From Flavobacteriaceae bacterium (GTDB lineage: Bacteria; Bacteroidota; Bacteroidia; Flavobacteriales; Flavobacteriaceae), in NCBI GenBank assembly GCA_021647405.1, contig JAKIUU010000035.1:1-23978 (forward strand): a stretch of DNA of 23,978 nt, written 5' to 3'. Under the pieces are notes generated by a model. That model had not been told where the DNA came from and ran no database searches. It saw nothing but the letters and a program-made list of their open reading frames with translations. Shown here piece by piece: positions 8,810 to 15,375 of the stretch. Numbering within the stretch: the first letter of the stretch is position 1; each line of letters begins with the position of its first letter. The position numbers were made by a program, and so were the translations under genes.

Positions 8810-9061
8810 TTATAAAGCTGAAACTTGTTTGGTTAACTTAGATTTTAAGTTAGAAGCTTTATTTGGATGAATAATATTCTTCTTAGCTAACTTATCTAAT
8901 AAAGCCACAACTTTAGGTAACATTACAGATGCTTCTTTTTTATCTTCTAAAGCACGTAAATCTCTAACAGCGTTTCTTGTGGTTTTGTGTTGAACCTTAT
9001 TTCTTAAACGCTTGGTTTCGTTACTTCTAATTCTTTTTAATGCTGACTTATGATTTGCCAT
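8810..9061 (-). CDS. rpsT: 30S ribosomal protein S20
   Basis: An 83-residue, highly basic, helical protein that binds 16S rRNA early in 30S assembly. MANHKSALKRIRSNETKRLRNK is the standard S20 N-terminus, and the rest (about residues 24-80) forms the family's long-helix bundle, ending in KASNLKSKLTKQV. The start codon is only 17 nt downstream of the tRNA-Glu gene, with no promoter between them. The mRNA is therefore most likely cut out of a tRNA-containing precursor and has a very short, AT-rich 5' leader. Confidence 0.97.
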   Translation of the reverse strand: MANHKSALKRIRSNETKRLRNKVQHKTTRNAVRDLRALEDKKEASVMLPKVVALLDKLAKKNIIHPNKASNLKSKLTKQVSAL

Positions 9062-9078
9062 AATATTTATATTTTTTG

Positions 9079-9150
9079 TAGTCCGTAGGGGAATCGAACC
9101 CCTGTTACCAGGATGAAAACCTGGCGTCCTAACCCCTAGACGAACGGACC
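9079..9150 (-). tRNA. tRNA-Glu (anticodon TTC)
   Basis: On the minus strand the 72-nt gene starts GGTCCGT, which pairs with ACGGACT (closing pair G-U). The anticodon stem CCAGG/CCTGG encloses TTTTCAT, giving anticodon TTC. The T arm is AGGGG-TTCGATT-CCCCT. CCA is not encoded. It sits between proS and rpsT. Confidence 0.97.
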
Positions 9151-9178
9151 AGTTATTAATTTTGCATTAATGCGAGTG

Positions 9179-9208
9179 CAAAAATAATATATTTTTCGTT
9201 CTCTGCAA
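9179..9208 (-). promoter_or_regulatory. promoter of tRNA-Glu and rpsT
   Basis: On the minus strand, TTG (complement of 9206-9208) and a perfect -7 box TATTTTTG (complement of 9179-9186) are 19 bp apart, placing transcription start about 25 nt before the tRNA. The -7 box runs into GCACTCGC, the same 8 bases that follow the -7 box of tRNA-Asn. Confidence 0.8.
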
Positions 9209-9224
9209 GGTCTTTTTAATTTTT

Positions 9225-10697
9225 TTAGTACGCTTTTGCAAATAACACACGTTTTGTTGATACCTTACCTGAAAAAACACATTTTCCCTCTTCAAATATT
9301 GGTGAATTGGGGATGCATCTTATGGTTGCCTTTGTTTTATTTTTAATCTGTTCTTCTGTTTCTGATGTGCCATCCCAATGTGCCAACACAAAACCTCCTT
9401 TGGTCTCTAATACCTCTTCAAATTCTGCAAAAGTATCTACCTTAGTTATATGTGAATCTCTAAAATTAAGCGCTTTTTGATATAAATCTATTTGAATTTG
9501 AGTGAGCATTTTTTTAATAACAACAGCCAATCCTTCTTGATTGATTACCTGTTTTGTCAAATTATCTCTACGTGCCAATTCTACCACATTGTTTTCTAAA
9601 TCGCGTGGTCCAATGGCAATTCTTAGAGGCACACCCTTTAACTCATATTCGGCAAATTTCCAGCCTGGTTTATGCGTTGTTCGGTTGTCATATTTAACAC
9701 TTATGCCCAAATCTCTTAACTCTTTTGTGATTTCGTCTGCCTTTTCTGATATTGCCTCTAACTGTTCTTCCGATTTATAAATAGGCACCATTACCACTTG
9801 AATAGGCGCCAAATTAGGAGGTAAAACCAAGCCATTATCGTCTGAGTGTGTCATTACTAAAGCCCCCATTAAACGTGTAGAAACACCCCATGAAGTAGCC
9901 CAAACATATTCTTGTTTGCCTTCTTTGGTGGCAAATTTTACATCAAAAGCTTTGGCGAAATTCTGGCCTAAAAAATGAGAAGTACCAGCTTGTAGTGCTT
10001 TACCATCTTGCATTAAAGCCTCAATACAATAGGTTTCTAATGCGCCCGCAAAACGTTCACCCTCGGTTTTTGTGCCTTTAATAACAGGAATTGCCATAAA
10101 ATTCTCTGCAAAATCGGCATAAATGCCTTGCATTCTTTCTGCTTCTTCCAAGGCTTCTTGCTTTGTAGCGTGAGCTGTATGCCCCTCTTGCCATAAAAAT
10201 TCGGTCGTTCTTAAAAATAACCTTGTACGCATTTCCCAACGCACAACATTGGCCCACTGATTAATAAGCAAAGGCAAATCTCTATATGATTGTACCCATT
10301 TTCTATAAGTATCCCAAATAATGGTTTCGGAAGTTGGCCTCACAATAAGTTCTTCTTCTAGTTTTGCTGTTTCATCTACTACCACCTTACCATTCTCATC
10401 ATTTTTTAATCTATAATGAGTAACCACCGCACATTCTTTAGCAAAACCGTCAACATGACTCGCCTCTTTACTAAAATACGATTTGGGTATAAACAACGGA
10501 AAATAGGCATTTTGATGTCCTGTTTCTTTAAACATTCTATCTAATTCTGCTTGCATCTTTTCCCAAATGGCATAGCCATAAGGTTTTATTACCATGCAAC
10601 CACGTACACCAGAGTTTTCAGCTAAATCGGCTTTAACTACCAATTCATTATACCATTTTGAATAATCTTCGCTGCGTTTTGTTAACTTCTTACTCAT
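9225..10697 (-). CDS. proS: prolyl-tRNA synthetase, archaeal/eukaryote-like type
   Basis: This class II synthetase charges tRNA-Pro in the cytosol. At 490 residues without an inserted editing domain, it is the short archaeal/eukaryote-like form usual in Bacteroidota. RPTSE is at 120-124, motif 2 (VVRWEMRTR to EFLWQEGHTAH) at about 151-176, and motif 3 lies in the MTHSDDNGLVLPP region. The anticodon-binding domain starts near residue 300 (IQVVMVPIY). The zinc-binding-like C-terminal domain ends in the characteristic aromatic residue (LFAKAY). The ATG at 10697 gives the usual N-terminus. It is transcribed divergently from the lipoprotein gene at 10801, and the two promoters overlap. Confidence 0.97.
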   Translation of the reverse strand: MSKKLTKRSEDYSKWYNELVVKADLAENSGVRGCMVIKPYGYAIWEKMQAELDRMFKETGHQNAYFPLFIPKSYFSKEASHVDGFAKECAVVTHYRLKNDENGKVVVDETAKLEEELIVRPTSETIIWDTYRKWVQSYRDLPLLINQWANVVRWEMRTRLFLRTTEFLWQEGHTAHATKQEALEEAERMQGIYADFAENFMAIPVIKGTKTEGERFAGALETYCIEALMQDGKALQAGTSHFLGQNFAKAFDVKFATKEGKQEYVWATSWGVSTRLMGALVMTHSDDNGLVLPPNLAPIQVVMVPIYKSEEQLEAISEKADEITKELRDLGISVKYDNRTTHKPGWKFAEYELKGVPLRIAIGPRDLENNVVELARRDNLTKQVINQEGLAVVIKKMLTQIQIDLYQKALNFRDSHITKVDTFAEFEEVLETKGGFVLAHWDGTSETEEQIKNKTKATIRCIPNSPIFEEGKCVFSGKVSTKRVLFAKAY

Positions 10698-10754
10698 TAT
10701 AATTTATATTTGGCACAAATATTGTATTTACTGATTATATCTTTTAAATCTGTG

Positions 10755-10785
10755 CAAAACTAACTAAATTTGTAGTTCGCCACAA
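10755..10785 (-). promoter_or_regulatory. promoter of proS
   Basis: On the minus strand, TTG (complement of 10783-10785) is followed after 20 bp by TAGTTTTG (complement of 10755-10762), a perfect TAnnTTTG element about 57 bp before the proS ATG. The divergent -7 box at 10765-10772 lies inside its spacer. Confidence 0.6.
10765..10772 (+). promoter_or_regulatory. -7 box of the lipoprotein/OMPP1 unit
   Basis: TAAATTTG, a perfect TAnnTTTG element 28 bp before the ATG at 10801. No clear -33 TTG is visible at the usual distance. It lies 2 bp from the proS -7 box on the other strand. Confidence 0.55.
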
Positions 10786-10800
10786 TAAAAATATAAAGTT

Positions 10801-12012
10801 ATGAAAGTCCATACCAACTTCTTCACTAAAGTAGCCCGATTCACTTTAATTAGCATCCTATTAATTGGCCTTATTTCTTGTGGCTCATCTCAATATGCAA
10901 ATAGAGATACCGATGGTATTTATACGTCATCACATCCTAAAAAAGAAATTGTTTATGTTGAAAAAACAACACAACCAAAAACCAATTATTTTTTAGAACA
11001 AGCCAAACAATTTGAAGGTTTAAGTGAGGATGATATTATTGTTGATATAGATAGTTTGAATTCTGGTAAAGACAGCCTATCAATAGAAAATAACCAGCCA
11101 GATTACAATACAGGTTCTCCTTGGGAATACTCAGATAATGTTACAGTAAACATCTATACCCAACCTAATTACGGCGCTTATTATAATTATGGGTATTACA
11201 ATCCTTATTATTTCAACCCTTATTATGTAAATAATTATTACGAGTACAATTATTACAACCCCTACTATTCTTACTACAATATTAATTTTTATAATCCTTT
11301 TTACGCTGACTCTTTTTACTCAAATATTTATTTTGGATTTGGTTTTTATGGCAATTATTATGGTCATAATAGAAATTACGGCTACTACAGTCCTTATTCT
11401 GGTGACAGATATAGGAATTACAATAAACGCATTACTTATAATACCAGATCTAGAAGATATACTAATTTTTCTTCAAGATATAGCCGAAACTCAAATAACA
11501 TAGCGTCTAAAAATACTATTTCAAGAAAATCTCCTAACAAACGAAGCACTTCAAAACCGTATAAAAAAAATGTTTCTGACATCAAAAAACGCACTTCAGT
11601 AAAAAGAAATAATTATAAAAGAACTGATTACTCAAGGTCTAACAATACTAGAAATTCAAATTACAGACGCAACTCTAACAATTCTAGAAACAATTCGGGT
11701 TCTGCAAAGAAACCTATTTATAGAAGACAAAAAGCCAGTTCTGATTATAAAAAAGGTTTAAAAAGAGGCGTTGTTGCTTATAACAGAAAAAATACAGAAA
11801 GCAAATCAAAAAGAACGGATCCTAAAACTTCAAACACCAGAAAAAGAAATAATAATTATTCTTCTTATAAACGTAAAAGTTATACGGCTAAAAAATCGAA
11901 TAGCTACAAATCTTCAAGTAACACCTCTACAAGAAATACCAGAACTTATACTACGAGAAGCCCTAGCAGAAGCTATTCAAGAAGTACCAGTTCTAGAAGC
12001 AAAAGAAATTAA
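10801..12012 (+). CDS. Tyr/Asn-rich lipoprotein with long basic Ser/Arg-rich tail
   Basis: No enzymatic domain is recognisable. The 403-residue product starts with a lipoprotein signal peptide: basic residues, a hydrophobic run to residue 23, then lipobox LISC with the lipid-attached Cys at 27. Residues ~28-115 are an ordinary polar linker. Residues ~124-206 are dominated by Tyr, Asn, Phe and Gly, with repeated NPYY, NYYN and YYNP steps. Residues ~207-403 are almost wholly Ser, Arg, Lys, Asn and Thr, giving a very basic, presumably disordered tail. Related low-complexity proteins next to proS in flavobacteria have sometimes been named prolyl-tRNA synthetase by neighbourhood, but nothing here supports that. 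An envelope role, possibly binding acidic polymers or cell wall, is inference only. The OMPP1 gene starts 16 nt later. Confidence 0.75.
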   Translation: MKVHTNFFTKVARFTLISILLIGLISCGSSQYANRDTDGIYTSSHPKKEIVYVEKTTQPKTNYFLEQAKQFEGLSEDDIIVDIDSLNSGKDSLSIENNQPDYNTGSPWEYSDNVTVNIYTQPNYGAYYNYGYYNPYYFNPYYVNNYYEYNYYNPYYSYYNINFYNPFYADSFYSNIYFGFGFYGNYYGHNRNYGYYSPYSGDRYRNYNKRITYNTRSRRYTNFSSRYSRNSNNIASKNTISRKSPNKRSTSKPYKKNVSDIKKRTSVKRNNYKRTDYSRSNNTRNSNYRRNSNNSRNNSGSAKKPIYRRQKASSDYKKGLKRGVVAYNRKNTESKSKRTDPKTSNTRKRNNNYSSYKRKSYTAKKSNSYKSSSNTSTRNTRTYTTRSPSRSYSRSTSSRSKRN

Positions 12013-12028
12013 TACGCAATGCTTTATT

Positions 12029-13375
12029 ATGAAAAAGATACCCCTCTATTTTTTATTGTTTTTAACATTTTCAATCCAATCCCAAATTATAAGTTCAAGC
12101 GATGCCGCAGTCCTTTTTTCGGGAGATGATTATTATGGCACAGCCCGTTTTGAGGCCTTGAGTGGTGCCTTTGGCGCTTTAGGAGGCAATATGTCTGCGG
12201 GTGAAGTTAACCCTGCTGGTATGGCTGTTTTTTTAGAAGACCAATCTAGCGTCAGCTTGGCTTACAGAAAAACAAAAATAAACACCTCCTTTTATGAAAA
12301 TACAATTTCTAACAACGACCAATTTATTAATTTTAGTCAGGCTGGTGGTGTTATGGTTTTTGACCTTAGAGATGATGAAAATTGGCGTAAAGTAGCATTG
12401 GGATTTAATTACTCTATAGTCAACGATTTCGACAATAGTTTTATAATGGAAGGCAACAGTGGTACTCCAGATTTTATAGACGACCCCTTTTTAAATTATG
12501 ACAGTGATAATGCAAATGATGTGTTTTACAACAATGTTGACAACCAATCTTTTATTAATACAACAAACGGACTGAGTGACAGATTTACTTTTTCTATAGC
12601 TGCTGACTATAAGGATAAATTATTTTATGGAATTTCTATCTCTACCTATAATTTAGATTACAGACAAGTAGCCGATTTATTAGAATCAAATAACAACGGA
12701 ACCGACACACTCGACGCCTCATTAATTCAAACTTTACAAACCACAGGATCTGGATTTTCTTTGGGTTTTGGCATTATTGCCAAGCCCATCAACGCCTTAA
12801 GATTAGGGCTGTCTTACAAATCGCCTGTTTGGTATGATTTAACCGATATTTACACTGATGATTTGCAAATAGATGTGAGCAATAACCCCGATTCATTTAC
12901 CGATTACTCAGAAGGTATATTTGACTACAAAGTAACCACACCAAGTGTTGCTACAGGGAGTCTTGCTTTTCTTTTTGGCAAAAGAGGTCTGCTAAGTTTT
13001 GATTATCCTTACAAAGATTATCAAAATACGAGACTAAGACCGACAGCTTCATACATGACTGAAAACCAAGATTTAAGTACAAATTTAAGAGGTGTTTCTC
13101 AATTCAGAATTGGCACAGAATGGCGCTTAGAAATGGTGAGCTTACGTGGCGGCTATTTAATGGCACAAAGTCCTTATAAAGGGGACTCAACTTCCAATGA
13201 TTTAACAGGTTATTCTTTTGGTTTGGGTTTTGATTTAGGCAACCGCTCTAAATTAGATTTTGCCTATACAAATACAACTCACAACCAACCTTATGCCTTT
13301 TTACAAGCCAGTGATTCAGGTAATTTAAATATAGAAAACCAACGCATTACGGCCACTGTTGTAATTGGGTTTTAA
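12029..13375 (+). CDS. OMPP1/FadL/TodX-type outer membrane transport protein
   Basis: A 448-residue outer membrane beta-barrel. The start is the ATG at 12029, which gives a clean signal peptide (MKKIPLYFLLFLTFSIQSQ); the frame stays open for 258 nt upstream, but that stretch overlaps the lipoprotein gene in another frame and is not protein-like. The mature N-terminus carries the family's hatch-region signature: DDYYGTARFEALSGAFGALGGN followed by NPAGMAVF. The rest alternates amphipathic strands typical of a 14-stranded barrel and ends in VVIGF with a terminal Phe. FadL relatives pass hydrophobic molecules across the outer membrane; the Bacteroidota members have no firm substrate. It is probably co-transcribed with the lipoprotein before it. 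Confidence 0.88.
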   Translation: MKKIPLYFLLFLTFSIQSQIISSSDAAVLFSGDDYYGTARFEALSGAFGALGGNMSAGEVNPAGMAVFLEDQSSVSLAYRKTKINTSFYENTISNNDQFINFSQAGGVMVFDLRDDENWRKVALGFNYSIVNDFDNSFIMEGNSGTPDFIDDPFLNYDSDNANDVFYNNVDNQSFINTTNGLSDRFTFSIAADYKDKLFYGISISTYNLDYRQVADLLESNNNGTDTLDASLIQTLQTTGSGFSLGFGIIAKPINALRLGLSYKSPVWYDLTDIYTDDLQIDVSNNPDSFTDYSEGIFDYKVTTPSVATGSLAFLFGKRGLLSFDYPYKDYQNTRLRPTASYMTENQDLSTNLRGVSQFRIGTEWRLEMVSLRGGYLMAQSPYKGDSTSNDLTGYSFGLGFDLGNRSKLDFAYTNTTHNQPYAFLQASDSGNLNIENQRITATVVIGF

Positions 13376-13393
13376 GTAAAATTCAACATCTTA

Positions 13394-14113
13394 ATGAATA
13401 AAACGATTATGAAATATTATTTAATAGTTTTTATCACACTGACCACAATCCTAACAGCCTGCGAAAAAGATAAACAGATAAGGAAAACAATTTGTGTGAC
13501 ATCTGGTGATTACGATTACTTAGATAATTACAAGGTTGATTCAATTTGTACCTCTGATATTTGTTCTGAATACTTGACTATTTGGCGTGAGTTGCTCATG
13601 GAGAAAAATAACCTAAATCAAGAATTTGTTGATTCACACATTGAACTTTGTCAATCAAAAATAAATTCTTGGGCAAATGGAATTTCATTTAGGGTATGTT
13701 ATAAGTTAAAAATTGGTTGGGCAATTGCATATAATTGCGACCAATTTATAATAAAGATAGATGCAAATAACACCAATTATCCATCGTTAGATTTACCAAG
13801 AGACACATATTTGACAAAAGATAAAATAAAGATTGCTGTTGAAAATAGAGCTTTTTCTTCTGAAATAACTAAAATGACTAATGCAACTGACTTGAAGTTT
13901 GTTAGTATGGAAAGTGCATTAAATGATTTGATTTATTTTTCGAATGTTAATGTGTTGTGTATGAACAAAATAACTTTAGATGATGTTACTGGTAATTTGA
14001 TTTTACAAGCCTCAGCTCAATATGAAAATGAAGTAAATTCATGTATTCAAGGAACAATTGATCTAATTTCTAGCGATAAGAATGTTAATGACACACCCTG
14101 TTGGATAAATTAA
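13394..14113 (+). CDS. unrecognised Cys-rich lipoprotein
   Basis: I do not recognise a family. The 239-residue product has a signal peptide with lipobox ILTAC (Cys 23 from the ATG at 13394, or Cys 18 if the second ATG at 13409 is used). About nine further cysteines are spread along the mature chain, suggesting disulfides in the envelope. It contains no low-complexity tract. The gene begins 18 nt after the OMPP1 stop and is convergent with odhB. Its 3' flank contains a TAACAAAGGCTATAAGCGCC segment that resembles one end of an integron attC site, and the rest of this neighbourhood looks like conserved core genome. It may therefore be a recent single-gene insertion. Confidence 0.6.
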   Translation: MNKTIMKYYLIVFITLTTILTACEKDKQIRKTICVTSGDYDYLDNYKVDSICTSDICSEYLTIWRELLMEKNNLNQEFVDSHIELCQSKINSWANGISFRVCYKLKIGWAIAYNCDQFIIKIDANNTNYPSLDLPRDTYLTKDKIKIAVENRAFSSEITKMTNATDLKFVSMESALNDLIYFSNVNVLCMNKITLDDVTGNLILQASAQYENEVNSCIQGTIDLISSDKNVNDTPCWIN

Positions 14114-14154
14114 AGTCCATAACAAAGGCTATAAGCGCCACTCAAAATTTCCCT

Positions 14155-15363
14155 TTACAACTCCAACGCTTTTTTAGGATCGTTATCCATTAAGATTTCT
14201 ATTGGATTTTCGAGTGCTTCTTTTACAGCCACTAAAAAACCTACAGACTCTTTGCCATCAATAACACGGTGGTCATAAGACAGAGCCACAAACATTATAG
14301 GGCGTACCACAATTTCGCCATTAACAACCACAGGGCGTTCTACAATATTGTGCATCCCTAAAATAGCGCTTTGAGGCGGATTAATTATGGGGGTTGACAA
14401 CATCGATCCAAATACACCGCCGTTGGTAATGGTAAAAGTACCACCCGTCATTTCGTCAACGGTAATTTGACCATCTCTAGCACGAATAGCCAAGCGTTTT
14501 ACTTCGCTCTCAACACCTCTAAAAGTCAAATTTTGCGCATCCCTAATTACAGGTACCATCAATCCTTTTGGACCTGATACAGCAATAGAAATATCGGCAA
14601 AATTGTAACTTATTTTAAAGTCGCCATCAATCATGGCATTGACATCAGGATACATTTCTAAAGCGCGTGTAACGGCTTTTGTAAAGAAACTCATAAATCC
14701 TAAACCAACACCGTGTTTGGCTTTAAAATCTTCTTTGTATTGTTTGCGTAAATCAAAAATAGGTTGCATATCTACTTCGTTAAAAGTAGTGAGCATGGCG
14801 GTTTCGTTTTTAATAGCCACCAAGCGTTGTGCCAATTTACGGCGTAACATCGACATTTTTTTACGTTCAGAACCGCGATTGTCATTTGTAGAACTGCCCA
14901 TACTGGGTACGGCTTTTACAGCGTCCTCTTTTGTAATACGGCCTGCAACACCCGTTCCTTTAACGTCGGATGTTTCTATGCCTTTTTCTGAAAGAATTTT
15001 TTTAGCGGCAGGCGAAGGCGTCCCAGTAGCATACGATTTTTGAGCAACTGGTTTTACCTCTTCAACTTTATCGGAAACTTCATTTATTTTTGAAACTGAA
15101 CCCTGCTCACTGCCAACTGGTTTTTCTCCATCTGTATCTATCAAACAAACCACAGCGCCTACAGCAACAGCATCCCCTTCTTCGGCTTTAAGCGTAATGA
15201 CGCCATTTTCTTCGGCAGGCAATTCTAAAGTGGCTTTGTCGGAATCTACTTCGGCAATAGCCTGATCTTTTTCTACATAATCGCCATCGGCAACCAGCCA
15301 TTGTGCAATTTCTACTTCTGTAATAGACTCTCCTGGAGAGGGCACTTTCATTTCTAAAATCAT
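14155..15363 (-). CDS. odhB: 2-oxoglutarate dehydrogenase E2, dihydrolipoyl succinyltransferase
   Basis: E2 is the core of the 2-oxoglutarate dehydrogenase complex, passing the succinyl group from lipoamide to CoA in the TCA cycle. The 402-residue protein has one N-terminal lipoyl domain with the lipoylated Lys at 43 (EVDSDKATLELPA). A Glu/Val/Lys-rich linker follows, then a peripheral-subunit-binding domain at about 114-152 (SPAAKKILSEKGI to GRITKEDAV). The catalytic domain has the SYDHRVIDG motif, with H365 and D369 as active-site residues. It starts 12 nt after odhA and is surely co-transcribed with it. The third subunit (E3) is not in this window. Confidence 0.96.
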   Translation of the reverse strand: MILEMKVPSPGESITEVEIAQWLVADGDYVEKDQAIAEVDSDKATLELPAEENGVITLKAEEGDAVAVGAVVCLIDTDGEKPVGSEQGSVSKINEVSDKVEEVKPVAQKSYATGTPSPAAKKILSEKGIETSDVKGTGVAGRITKEDAVKAVPSMGSSTNDNRGSERKKMSMLRRKLAQRLVAIKNETAMLTTFNEVDMQPIFDLRKQYKEDFKAKHGVGLGFMSFFTKAVTRALEMYPDVNAMIDGDFKISYNFADISIAVSGPKGLMVPVIRDAQNLTFRGVESEVKRLAIRARDGQITVDEMTGGTFTITNGGVFGSMLSTPIINPPQSAILGMHNIVERPVVVNGEIVVRPIMFVALSYDHRVIDGKESVGFLVAVKEALENPIEILMDNDPKKALEL

Positions 15364-15375
15364 GGTAATCTTTAT

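Noticed and set aside
9541..9780. 79-codon plus-strand frame inside proS
   Set aside because: It is antisense to the conserved ProRS core and not protein-like; the same holds for the frames opposite odhA, odhB, mreB and the flavoprotein.
11771..12028. 86-codon upstream extension of the OMPP1 reading frame
   Set aside because: It overlaps the lipoprotein gene in another frame, has Lys/Ile/Leu/Glu-rich text without a domain, and a standard signal peptide begins at the ATG at 12029.
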